From Candidatus Harpocratesius repetitus (GTDB taxonomy: Archaea > Asgardarchaeota > Lokiarchaeia > Sigyniarchaeales > Promethearchaeaceae): a DNA stretch of 64,000 nucleotides. Position 1 is the first letter of the stretch; every line of letters starts with the position of its first letter. The stretch is taken from positions 3,101,450 to 3,165,449 of the forward strand of contig JAIZWK010000001.1 in the NCBI GenBank assembly GCA_021498095.1, in the 5' to 3' direction. Below, one piece after another: positions 9,124 through 17,978 of the stretch. The notes beneath the pieces are model-generated. The model saw nothing but the letters and a program-made list of their open reading frames with translations. It did no database searches and was not told the origin of the DNA. The translations under genes and the position numbers were made by a program.

Positions 9124-11196
9124 ATGATCTTTCTTGATGCTTTATTTGTTGATGATTTTCTATTTTATGCAATTCTCGAATCAATAATATTTATGATTTT
9201 ATTGATTTCGGAAATATTTATGTATTTAAAATGGAAAAATCAGAAAAATTCCATATTGAAGATTAATCTGATTTATTTTTGTTTTCTTACATTAAGTGTT
9301 GGAGCATCAGCATCTTTAAAATTTGTTTGGAAATTTTATCTTGGTAATTTTAATAAATCAATTTGGCTTTTCATCTATGATCGTGGCTTCTTAATGACTT
9401 TTTTTCTTATATGTGCAAATATTACATTTAAATTCCTTTGTTTAAGACAATTCTCTCAAAAATTGAAATTTAAAGATTTATTGATAGGTATTTTTGGATT
9501 AATTATTTTAAGTGGCTATTTTTGTAAAAATATAGAAGATTACTGGTTATCTATTGGATTATTGATTCATACTATTTGGGGATATCTTCCCGCTTTGATT
9601 AAAACTTATAGTAATTATAAAGAAATTCATGATTCAAGCAATCTAATTCTATTATATTTGTTTTATTACTCTCTGATTTATAATTTCATTTGGATTTTTA
9701 ATTTAGCAAATACTCTTTGGGATTTTCTTATAAGTAAATCTTTCGGTCCTTTTTATTATTTAATTTTTCTTTTTGTCTTAATTGCCATTCCTATCTTTTA
9801 TAAATCAAATAATATTCTTTTCTTTTCTCTTAAAAATATTCATTCTCATTCTATAAAAATAAAAGAAATTATTTCACACCAGGATATTTTACAATCGAAA
9901 AAAGAGACATCATTTGAAAAACAAAATATTTGTGAAACTATTTTTATTTCTTGTCCAATTTGTCATAGATCCACATATTTTCTCCTTTCTCCAGAAATAA
10001 TAAAACAATGTCAATTACATGAAAAAAAATATACTTCAATCTTCATACGCCGATATATAACATGTTCTCACTCTTATATTGTTTTTATTGATAAAAACTT
10101 TGTAATTCAGAGTTATCATCCATTAGATTTTTCAACAGATATAGAAAATTTATTACAACAATTACCTGATTTAATTTTCTATATAAAATCAAATGGTTTA
10201 ATCTTAGATGTGTTTGGAAATGAATCATTATTGATTGCTCCAAAAAAAGAAATACTCAATCGATCAATCTACGAATTTTTTTCACTAGAAATTTCACAAA
10301 AAATAAGAAATAAAATAAAAAAGCTCATTGAAACAAAAAAATCTACTTCATTTACATATAATGTTAATATAAAACAAGAACAGCGATTTTTCGAATCCAG
10401 ATTGATTTTATCTTCAAACGATACAATATTAGCATTGATCGAAGATATTACAGAAAGAAAGAAAATGGAAGAATCTTTGCTTCAAACGAGACTGAGAGAA
10501 GAAAAAATAGAATCAATTTCACTTATGGCTGGTGGAATCGCGCATGATTTTAACAATATTTTAGTTTCTATTTTAGGTATCGTTAATCTTCTCCAAGTAG
10601 ACAATTCGTTATCACAAGAAAATAAAGAATTACTGCAAGATTTAGAGAAAGCAACTTTACGAGCAAGAGATTTAACAGATCAACTGTTAAACTTCTCAAA
10701 AAGCAAAGAACAAGTTGAAGAACTTAAAGAAATCGATCTACATCAAATTATTCAAGATTCTCTCTCTTTAATTATGCGAGGTTCAAATTGCTTGTATAAA
10801 ACATTTTTTTCTCAAAATTTACCTCATATTATGGGAGAAATCGGACAATTGAGCCAGCTTTTCAACAACCTATTAATAAATGCAAAACAAGCCATGCCGT
10901 CCGGTGGAACAATAAGAATAACTACTGAAGCTCGATCATTTTCAACAATACGTGATTCTTCATTTTCATTTAAATCAGGAAATTATGTTCATATTTCAAT
11001 TCAAGATGAAGGAGTTGGAATTCCAGATTCTGTTAAAAAGCACATTTTCGATCCTTATTTCACAACAAAAAAAGAAGGAAATGGCTTAGGTCTTGCCACT
11101 TGTTATGCGATTGTAAAAAAACATCGTGGTTATATAACCTTTGAGTCTCAAATTAATATAGGTACAATTTTTCATATTTATCTTCCATCAATATAA
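9124..11196 (+). CDS. membrane-bound PAS sensor histidine kinase with Cys-rich module
   Basis: Residues 1-230 are strongly hydrophobic with about seven predicted membrane spans. A Cys/His module follows (CPIC near 278, QCQLH near 297, TCSH near 314), probably zinc-binding and like modules seen in other Asgard proteins. A PAS-like region spans about 340-445. The phospho-acceptor motif GGIAHDFNNIL has its His at about 474. The HATPase domain shows NNLLINAKQAMPSGG, DEGVGIP, FDPYFTTKKEGNGLGLA and a closing G-box. It senses an unknown membrane or internal signal and autophosphorylates; no response regulator lies beside it. Its last 19 bases overlap tail-to-tail with the gene on the other strand. 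Confidence 0.9.
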   Translation: MIFLDALFVDDFLFYAILESIIFMILLISEIFMYLKWKNQKNSILKINLIYFCFLTLSVGASASLKFVWKFYLGNFNKSIWLFIYDRGFLMTFFLICANITFKFLCLRQFSQKLKFKDLLIGIFGLIILSGYFCKNIEDYWLSIGLLIHTIWGYLPALIKTYSNYKEIHDSSNLILLYLFYYSLIYNFIWIFNLANTLWDFLISKSFGPFYYLIFLFVLIAIPIFYKSNNILFFSLKNIHSHSIKIKEIISHQDILQSKKETSFEKQNICETIFISCPICHRSTYFLLSPEIIKQCQLHEKKYTSIFIRRYITCSHSYIVFIDKNFVIQSYHPLDFSTDIENLLQQLPDLIFYIKSNGLILDVFGNESLLIAPKKEILNRSIYEFFSLEISQKIRNKIKKLIETKKSTSFTYNVNIKQEQRFFESRLILSSNDTILALIEDITERKKMEESLLQTRLREEKIESISLMAGGIAHDFNNILVSILGIVNLLQVDNSLSQENKELLQDLEKATLRARDLTDQLLNFSKSKEQVEELKEIDLHQIIQDSLSLIMRGSNCLYKTFFSQNLPHIMGEIGQLSQLFNNLLINAKQAMPSGGTIRITTEARSFSTIRDSSFSFKSGNYVHISIQDEGVGIPDSVKKHIFDPYFTTKKEGNGLGLATCYAIVKKHRGYITFESQINIGTIFHIYLPSI

Positions 11197-12308
11197 TTTT
11201 TTTTTAATAAAATTACAATTATTCCACCCCAAAACAATAACACAACGAAAAATCCACCAGGAAGAGAAATAAAATTAAAAATTCCTTTATTTCCTGATTC
11301 TGTATCACTATCGTCAGAATTAATTGGATTAGAAGTAGAATCTGTGTTTGTTGTACTCGATGTTGTACTTGAAGTTATGCTTGTGCTAGTATTTTGTTCA
11401 AAATAAGTATAATTTTCACCAACAGCAAGAATACTTTTAATACAAGCGGCAACAGCGTTATTCAAATTTTCTTCAATTCTTTCATAATATGCAATTTTTG
11501 TTGAATTAGATTCTTCTTCACGTTGTTCTATCGTGAGAGCCCATCCTGAAAAGAAATTTTCATGAAGCCATACAGAACCTCTATGAAAGGCCAAAGTGGG
11601 ATTTGGATCTGTGTAAGTATCCCAAGCTAATTCAACTGCTGCGTTATAAGGTGATTCAGGTAAAAGTTGTGTAATATTGATATTTAATTGAAAGAATTCT
11701 TCAACATCATCAACTTCATTTGTTCGTGTATTCACATAACCCTCGACTCTGGAATGATGTTCATCAAAATTTAAGTAGAAAGGTGCTACATTATTTGGAG
11801 CAACATGGGCATACATGCTCATATCTGCCAAATAGTGTGTCATTGCACCTAAATAAAAAGCAGCAGAATCCCAATTTCCTTCAGACATAGACACATCTGC
11901 CCAATCACCGCACCACTTGGCGCGTATTGCAGAGTCATCTTCATTAGCTAAAATTGAACCATTTTCATAAAAATAAATATGATGTAAAGCAGTATCACCA
12001 AAACCTGTTATATTTTTTCCATCTATTTGCATGGATACTCCTGAATTATCGGGAGCTTCAGTTCCGACATAAAAGATTTCACGACGTTCATTAAGCCAAT
12101 TCCAATGAGAAGAATTAATCTCTAGAAGATAATCAAGTGCGGCATCCGCAATCCAATCATGTGTGCCGTAATCAGTAGAATAATCATAATCTGAGGGATT
12201 GTAGGCATAGGAACCGTTTTTCCATGCAAATACAGCCGGTACGGATAAAATAGACAAGGAAATTAAAATAATTAAAATAAAAGTTCCAATTTGGGCACTT
12301 AAATTCAT
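11178..12308 (-). CDS. secreted, membrane-anchored zinc phospholipase C-like protein
   Basis: The frame opens at 12377, but ATG 12308 directly precedes a signal peptide (hydrophobic FILIILISLSILSVPAVFA), so I choose it. Cleavage after AVFA would leave Trp as residue 1. In zinc-dependent phospholipase C/S1-P1-fold enzymes the N-terminal Trp binds the catalytic zinc. Further likely ligands are in YGTHDWIADAAL, ALHHIYFY, GAMTHYLADMSMYAHV and DEHHSRVEGY. A Ser/Thr-rich linker then leads to one C-terminal membrane helix and a short basic tail. The protein is probably displayed on the outside of the cell. The substrate is not known; phosphoester lipids are possible. It is convergent with the histidine kinase, overlapping by 19 bases. 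Confidence 0.82.
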   Translation of the reverse strand: MNLSAQIGTFILIILISLSILSVPAVFAWKNGSYAYNPSDYDYSTDYGTHDWIADAALDYLLEINSSHWNWLNERREIFYVGTEAPDNSGVSMQIDGKNITGFGDTALHHIYFYENGSILANEDDSAIRAKWCGDWADVSMSEGNWDSAAFYLGAMTHYLADMSMYAHVAPNNVAPFYLNFDEHHSRVEGYVNTRTNEVDDVEEFFQLNINITQLLPESPYNAAVELAWDTYTDPNPTLAFHRGSVWLHENFFSGWALTIEQREEESNSTKIAYYERIEENLNNAVAACIKSILAVGENYTYFEQNTSTSITSSTTSSTTNTDSTSNPINSDDSDTESGNKGIFNFISLPGGFFVVLLFWGGIIVILLKKNYIDGR

Positions 12309-12511
12309 TCTTCTATGTTTAAAAATATTGCCACATTTTTTCTGCACCAAAAGAATTTGTTTAAACATTGTAAACACTTCAAATATTTCAGATATAACCC
12401 TCTTAAAGATTCTAGATTTTTGATCTTTTTAAAAATTGGGCATTATATTATTAACCGATTATGAAAAAGCCATGTTTTTTTTCAGTTATATAGGATAATA
12501 CATCAATTCAA

Positions 12512-13852
12512 ATGCAATCAGTAACTTTTTGGCATAGAATGCAACGATCACAAGTAGATCAAATACAACAAAATGGATCTGGTTTACAATCTATTAAAAA
12601 ACAAAAACGAAATCTAAAATATAAAAGCATTCGACCTTTATGGTTCGCTGTTTTTTCGGATATAATTGGATTTTCGTTACTTACTGCTGTATTTCCGGAT
12701 TTAACTCGAATATTTAATATTTCTTTCTTCCAAGTAAGTATCATTGCATCCCTAAATGGTTTATTTTCATTTATATCAGCCCCAATTTGGGGAAAATTAT
12801 CAGACAAATACGGACGCAAACCATTGCTTCAATTATCACAAATAGGAACCATTTTCGGATTTATTATTTTAGCTTTTGCCAATTCTTACTATATGATTTT
12901 GATTTCTCGGATTGTAGATGGAATTTTCGGCGGTAATTTTCCAATATCCAAAGCAGTTATTAACGATGTTGTCGAACCACAGGATATGGCAATGGAAATG
13001 ACCAATATTGGAATTGCACATAATTTTGCCAATCTTTTTGCCCCAGCACTTGGTGGATTTTTGTATTCGCAATTTGGACTTGCAGGTCCTGGTCTAGCTG
13101 CTGCTTTTACATCTATTTTCACATTTACAATTACGCTTTTGCGATTACCAGAAACTGCACCCATTAAAACTGGGAAAACACTTCATACTATTAACCGTCA
13201 ATCTGATGAAGGTAGAATGAATGGAGATATTGATAATAACCCAACTCGTTTTCCATGGTATAAACATACTTCATTGGTACGCGCTTTACTGATTTTAGCT
13301 CTCTCATCATTCGGATTTATGACAATTATCTCTAATTTAGCAAATTTTGGATATAAAAAATTTGGATTAGATACATCTGAAATCGGAATTTTACTTATGA
13401 TAACTGCAATAATTCAATTGACAACTAGATTCTCAATTTATATGCCAGCATTGAAGAAGTGGGGCGAATATTATCTTGCAATTGTTGGATTTCTTCTATA
13501 TATAATCGAATTTACCGTTTTTATTTTTATTTCTCAAATTTATCAATTTATCATTGTGCTCGTATTTCACAGTTTAGCTACAAGTGCCACTCGGGGATCG
13601 ATTTCATCATTCATCTCAAACTTAGCAAACCCTTGGGAACGCGGAAAAGTTCAAGGAATCGCATCTTCCATTGATACTTTCGCTCAAATAATTGGACCCC
13701 TTATTGGTGGAGCATTAATAACATTTTTACCTTTACAGTGGTTCACTTCTTTTAGCTTAATTTTAATGGTAGCCGCCATGAGTCTACTTCTTAGTTCGAA
13801 AGAAATGCATAAAGAACTCAAGAAAAAAAATAAAAATTTCCGTCGCTCTTAA
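12512..13852 (+). CDS. MFS drug:H+ antiporter-like transporter
   Basis: A 446-residue polytopic protein with about 12 hydrophobic spans. It carries the MFS loop 2-3 motif GKLSDKYGRKP near residue 93 and SRIVDGIFGGNFPISKAVINDV, which resembles motif C-like helix 5 of DHA1 exporters such as tetracycline pumps. The second half repeats the pattern more weakly (GIASSIDTFAQIIGPLIGGAL). The N-terminal 45 residues are polar with many Gln/Lys; the real start may be downstream of the ATG used here, for example at MQRSQ (residue 10). Substrate unknown. The C-terminal tail is Lys-rich. Confidence 0.88.
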   Translation: MQSVTFWHRMQRSQVDQIQQNGSGLQSIKKQKRNLKYKSIRPLWFAVFSDIIGFSLLTAVFPDLTRIFNISFFQVSIIASLNGLFSFISAPIWGKLSDKYGRKPLLQLSQIGTIFGFIILAFANSYYMILISRIVDGIFGGNFPISKAVINDVVEPQDMAMEMTNIGIAHNFANLFAPALGGFLYSQFGLAGPGLAAAFTSIFTFTITLLRLPETAPIKTGKTLHTINRQSDEGRMNGDIDNNPTRFPWYKHTSLVRALLILALSSFGFMTIISNLANFGYKKFGLDTSEIGILLMITAIIQLTTRFSIYMPALKKWGEYYLAIVGFLLYIIEFTVFIFISQIYQFIIVLVFHSLATSATRGSISSFISNLANPWERGKVQGIASSIDTFAQIIGPLIGGALITFLPLQWFTSFSLILMVAAMSLLLSSKEMHKELKKKNKNFRRS

Positions 13853-14010
13853 TGTAATCAAAAATAATGACTTATCAACACTCCATCTCTAAAATTCTTG
13901 ATCTTTATACAAATTTAGGAGAAAAATACCATAATTAAATAAAAATAAGTAAAACTATTGATTTTTTAAAAAGAAAACCGAAAAAAAAATCAGATCGAAT
14001 GGATCTTATT

Positions 14011-14874
14011 TCATTTTCTTATTTTCTTTTTCTTCATTTTCTTTTGAATTAATTTTAACTGTGTATCAATAATGAAATGACCCAATTTTGGCCAGTGACG
14101 TTGAATAAATTGCACCCAACTTGAATCTCCTGGATAAATCGTATACTTTTCTTTTAAAATACCTTTCACAAATTTCAAAGCAACTGCATCTGCAGACATT
14201 AAACTCCCCGATTTGGAAATCTCAACGCATTCATAAGGTTTAATCTTATTCTCCTCATCAAAACCAGGTGTTTGAGTGTCTGGTGGAAAAATAATTGAAA
14301 ATTTAATATTATAAGGTTTTAACTCGTGCCGCATAGATTCTATCAAACCGTAAATTGCAAATTTTGTGGGAGTATAGGTTGCATATCCAATTATTCCAAC
14401 TATACTTGAAAGAGAAGCAACATTAGCATAATGTCCATGCTTTTGCTTCAGATAATATGGAAGAATGCTCATCATAGGAACAAGCTGTCCATAATAGTTA
14501 ACATTCATATTATTACGAAAATCTTCAATTTTTAAATTTTGAAGATAATCAGGATGGGCATAACCAACAACATTAATCATATAATCCGGAACACCCCGTT
14601 TGGCAATAAATTCATCAGACAATTGGCGGAATCTAGTCTCATCGGTAGTATCACATGCAAACATGTCCACAAATTGGTTGGAATTTGAACAAAGTTTTTG
14701 ACACTCTTGCTGAGCTTGTTGCAGAGTTTCTTGATTTCGAGCTACCAGACAAAGATTTCCGCCAAATTGCGCAATATACTTTGCAGTAGCGAAGCCTATG
14801 CCTTTTGAAGCACCACAAATAATTACAATTTTTCCACTAAATGGTTGTTTTTGAATTAGCTGTTTTATTTTCAT
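14011..14874 (-). CDS. short-chain dehydrogenase resembling 3-ketodihydrosphingosine reductase
   Basis: A 287-residue Rossmann-fold oxidoreductase. The NADPH-binding loop is GASKGIG (about residues 20-26), followed by ACDTTD, the NVVG motif in place of NNAG, ASLSS, and the catalytic YTPTK (Y-x3-K). After the active site it reads FAIYGLIESMRHELKPYN and then FPPDTQTPGF with EENKIKP. This stretch is characteristic of eukaryotic KDSR, which reduces 3-ketosphinganine in the ER membrane, rather than of general SDRs. The end is strongly basic (KKMKKKKIRK) with no clear membrane helix. A sphingoid or related keto-lipid substrate is inference. A purine-rich AGGAGGAGAAATC directly precedes the ATG (ribosome binding site). 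Confidence 0.85.
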   Translation of the reverse strand: MKIKQLIQKQPFSGKIVIICGASKGIGFATAKYIAQFGGNLCLVARNQETLQQAQQECQKLCSNSNQFVDMFACDTTDETRFRQLSDEFIAKRGVPDYMINVVGYAHPDYLQNLKIEDFRNNMNVNYYGQLVPMMSILPYYLKQKHGHYANVASLSSIVGIIGYATYTPTKFAIYGLIESMRHELKPYNIKFSIIFPPDTQTPGFDEENKIKPYECVEISKSGSLMSADAVALKFVKGILKEKYTIYPGDSSWVQFIQRHWPKLGHFIIDTQLKLIQKKMKKKKIRK

Positions 14875-15029
14875 GATTTCTCCTCCTTATTTTATTCAGT
14901 TGTATTTTTATTTTGGTGTTGTTAAGTTTTTAATTCGCATTTTTTCCATTTTATTCTTTTGCTTTAATTATCTCTATTTTTTGATTATTTATCGAATTTC
15001 CAATACTTCCATTAAGTTTTAATTATTTT

Positions 15030-15431
15030 TTAAAAAGTTATCCAAGAACCACCCACAATTAAAAATACAATGCCCATCCCAATACAAATTACATTTATAC
15101 TTAGATTCATTATTGTATCAACTATTGATTTTGTATATCCTTCATTTTGAAAGTTAAAAGAAGTATCAAGCAAACCAAGAAAAAGTAGTGATCCACCTAC
15201 AGCAATTGTAAGAATAATCCCTAATTTAGAATTTTGTATCACAGTTATCCCTGAAATAATTAAAGCTGGAGTTAACCAAACCAGATCTGGAATAGGGAAA
15301 GAACGCTCAAATGCAAGATATTCAGGAGAATTCTTAGGATTTCGATTTTCTACAGTAAAAAAATAAATCCAAAAAAGAATCAACCCGCCTGCAATAATAA
15401 ATTCACTTGTTGCGATCCAGATCGCACTCAT
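15030..15431 (-). CDS. small four-helix membrane protein, unknown function
   Basis: A 133-residue protein with four hydrophobic spans (about 7-26, 51-66, 70-87 and 108-130) separated by short polar loops. The loop after span 1 reads TVENRNPKNSPEYLAFERSFPIPD. I recognise no catalytic motif and no family with confidence. It lies 35 bases upstream of nothing on its own strand except the hydrolase gene at 15467, and the two may be cotranscribed from the hydrolase side. Most likely a conserved lineage-specific membrane protein. Confidence 0.65.
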   Translation of the reverse strand: MSAIWIATSEFIIAGGLILFWIYFFTVENRNPKNSPEYLAFERSFPIPDLVWLTPALIISGITVIQNSKLGIILTIAVGGSLLFLGLLDTSFNFQNEGYTKSIVDTIMNLSINVICIGMGIVFLIVGGSWITF

Positions 15432-15466
15432 AATTTAGTCAAAGAACTGTTTGAATAAAAAGATTT

Positions 15467-16375
15467 TTAGTGACTATCAATCCACTGCTTGATTTTATTT
15501 AGAATATGATATTTTTGGGCTTGAACATCCGTTAACAACTCATGAAAAGCATTTGGAATCAAATGTAAAGCTTTATCAGTTCCACCTAAACGTCTTATAT
15601 ATTCTTTCATACCCTGTAAATCAACCACAACATCTTTATCGCCATAAAATATGCATGAAGGAACGAAATTTGAAAAATCAAGCGGTTTAAGCTGATGAAC
15701 CATTTTTATCACCTGATAATAATATCTGGGCGTAACTTTATCAAGTCTCAGCAGATCGTTCATTTGATATTGAATATAAGCTTGAGAATTTGTCGAAAAG
15801 CGGCCTTGTCCCCGATCCTTGATATTAGGGCGCTCAATCCCACCAATTAGCCCATATGTAAATGATTTTTGGATTAAGGTAATTTCTGCAAGAGCAAAAG
15901 GTTTCAAAGCAGGTGATAGCAAAACCAAACCATTAATCATTTTTTGTATTTTTATGGTTGTTAAAATTGATACTGCAGCGCCCATACTCTCTGCTACAAT
16001 AAATATTGAAGATTTCGGATATTGTTTACGCAAAAAAGAAATAAATTCGATAATATCAGCAAGCCATAAAGAAAAATCAAGAATATCACCACGAGGATTC
16101 GATTCATTCCAACTAAGACCGTGTCCTCGAAGATCGGGAGCAACAACACGCCAACTTTTCGATTCGGTAAATTGAGCCAGATGATCTGCTAAAAGCACAA
16201 ATTTTTGACCATGAGAATGTAAACCATGCAAACATACAACGAGCTTGGATATTTCTAGATTTTCATCACGCTTATCGACTTTCATCTTTGGAATCCACTT
16301 TCTGTAAAAAAGAGGTAATCCATCAGAAGTACTATATTCAGAGCATTTTTGCTCTGTTAATGGATGAATTCGCAT
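15467..16375 (-). CDS. alpha/beta hydrolase, monoacylglycerol-lipase-like
   Basis: A serine hydrolase of the lysophospholipase/monoacylglycerol lipase group. The nucleophile elbow is VAESMGAA (Ser after Glu, with Ala in place of the first Gly of GxSxG). The acid is in FYGDKDVVVD, and the His is in IPNAFHELLTD near the C-terminus. HGLHSHG is the oxyanion-side His-Gly motif, and DLRGHGLSWNESNPRG follows the lipase pattern. The frame extends to 16528, overlapping nadE by 44 bases with a Lys-rich, poorly conserved leader. ATG 16375 (MRIHPLTE) gives a normal 302-residue enzyme, so I prefer it. Probably hydrolyses lipid esters at the membrane. Confidence 0.83.
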   Translation of the reverse strand: MRIHPLTEQKCSEYSTSDGLPLFYRKWIPKMKVDKRDENLEISKLVVCLHGLHSHGQKFVLLADHLAQFTESKSWRVVAPDLRGHGLSWNESNPRGDILDFSLWLADIIEFISFLRKQYPKSSIFIVAESMGAAVSILTTIKIQKMINGLVLLSPALKPFALAEITLIQKSFTYGLIGGIERPNIKDRGQGRFSTNSQAYIQYQMNDLLRLDKVTPRYYYQVIKMVHQLKPLDFSNFVPSCIFYGDKDVVVDLQGMKEYIRRLGGTDKALHLIPNAFHELLTDVQAQKYHILNKIKQWIDSH

Positions 16376-16484
16376 TTTTTCTAAAAATGGATTCGACCAA
16401 CTCCCAATAGCGATATTTTTTTTAGTGATTTTTTTCTTTTTTCTTTGATTCTTTTTTAGCAAATTGGATTTCACCGTTGTAATT

Positions 16485-17711
16485 TTATAAATGAAAGGGA
16501 GAAACGCGCATGTGGGCAGATTTTTCAATCAATGCAAGAGTGTTATCAACCAAATCTTTGTTAAACTTTTTATAAAGCACTTTTTTCACTTCTAAAAATG
16601 AAGGATGGAAATTAAATTGATAAAGTTTTAATTTTTTTCCGTTATTGGTATCGTTTTTTTGCTCACTTTTTATTTCATTTTGTTCTTTTCGAATGTTTTG
16701 ATCTCTCTGATTGTTTTGATTGTTCTGACTGTTCTGACTGTTCTGACTGTTCTGAATGTCTTGAATGTCCTGATTATTTTGATTATTTTGATTATTCTGA
16801 TTATTCTGATTATTTTGATTATTCTGATTATTCTGATTTTTTTGATCACTCTGATTATTCTGATCTTTCATCATAAAATAATTCTCAACTATCATTAATA
16901 TTTCATCCACATTCTGAAATCCTCCTAAAAGTGAATCTTTATCTAAATTTGATGGAAATATATCAGGATCTGCATATTTATTACGAATCCAATCAGGAAT
17001 CTCTAAATATTTTGCTAATTGCTCCACTTGCGTTCGATATAAATGCATAATAGGCATTACATCAGCACAATGATCAACACCCCATTTAGAAAATGTTCCA
17101 GTAAGCCACTCTGTGCGATTTGCTGCTCCTACCACTAATAAATTACCTAATTCTGCAAGTTGATACAATTTTACCATTCGTAACCGATGTTTACTTATAG
17201 CATAAGCATTACCCTTAGCAATCCATTTATTTTTTGGAGGTTCGAGTCTATTTTGGAGTAAATGATCCCCATGATTGTTCAAAAAATGATATTTTCCATA
17301 ATCCACTGCACGATTACGTAAATATCTTGTAGGGATAAATCTTAATGGTAGTATTCTATATATACCTGCTGCCCGCACCATTCGAGTAATATTTATTCGT
17401 TTAAATTGAATGCCTAAAATTTGTGCAAACCTTTTGGCATGCTTTTGATGAATTGGTTTACTATCAAATTCTGGCAAATTTATTCCCAATACAGTCTCTT
17501 TTCCTAAAGCTCGCACAGCCAAAGAAGCTGTAACTGCTGAATCCAATCCACCACTTAAACCTATTATTGCCCCATCTCGATTTAATCTGTAATATACAAA
17601 TTTAATTAAATCTTCAATTTTTTCACAAACTAATTTAGGATTAATTATTTTTGGCTCACGAGAAAGATTTTTATCAGGCAATATTCTAATTACGTTTCTA
17701 TAATTATTCAT
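16485..17711 (-). CDS. nadE: NAD+ synthetase with Asn/Gln repeat insertion
   Basis: Makes NAD+ from nicotinate adenine dinucleotide with ATP and ammonia. The ATP-pyrophosphatase P-loop is GLSGGLDSAV near residue 53. LGINLPEFDS, VVGAANRTEWLTGTFSKWGVDHCADVMPI, and the acidic ADPDIFPSNLDKDSLLG follow the family order. No glutaminase domain is present, so it depends on ammonia. Between about residues 285 and 365 an Asn/Gln-rich low-complexity tract, with many NNQ triplets, interrupts the protein before a C-terminal helix region (FHPSFLEVKKVLYKKFNKDLV) and HMRVSPFHL. The insert keeps the frame, so the enzyme may still work. Its 5' end lies 268 bases from the LRR gene. Confidence 0.93.
   Translation of the reverse strand: MNNYRNVIRILPDKNLSREPKIINPKLVCEKIEDLIKFVYYRLNRDGAIIGLSGGLDSAVTASLAVRALGKETVLGINLPEFDSKPIHQKHAKRFAQILGIQFKRINITRMVRAAGIYRILPLRFIPTRYLRNRAVDYGKYHFLNNHGDHLLQNRLEPPKNKWIAKGNAYAISKHRLRMVKLYQLAELGNLLVVGAANRTEWLTGTFSKWGVDHCADVMPIMHLYRTQVEQLAKYLEIPDWIRNKYADPDIFPSNLDKDSLLGGFQNVDEILMIVENYFMMKDQNNQSDQKNQNNQNNQNNQNNQNNQNNQNNQDIQDIQNSQNSQNSQNNQNNQRDQNIRKEQNEIKSEQKNDTNNGKKLKLYQFNFHPSFLEVKKVLYKKFNKDLVDNTLALIEKSAHMRVSPFHL
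16710..16870 (+). repeat. 9-bp microsatellite inside nadE
   Basis: Imperfect tandem repeats of a 9-base unit (TGATTATTC/T on the plus strand; Asn-Asn-Gln on the coding strand) run through this stretch, with variants giving NSQ and DIQ. The period is a multiple of three, so copy-number change alters only the length of the Asn/Gln loop in NadE. Confidence 0.9.
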
Positions 17712-17978
17712 TTTTCACTAATCAATTTATAATTTAGAAGTATGTTAATGTTTTGTTGGTAAAAGGTAAAACATAAAAAAGAAATGAATTTAGATGGTAT
17801 ATTTCAGATCAGATCAGCAAAGTTCTAAAAGATAGGAAGTAGAAAGTAATAATTTTTAATAACTAGCTTTAATGATGAAATACAAATGAAAATAAATAAA
17901 AAGCCTTAAAGGTTTATTCAAAAAAAATAAAATACTCGCTAAAAATGAGCATTACCCCCATTAGTTACAATTTTTACT

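Noticed and set aside
16659..16898. Plus-strand hydrophobic ORF (LIILIILIIL)
   Set aside because: It is the reverse reading of the nadE microsatellite and not a membrane protein.
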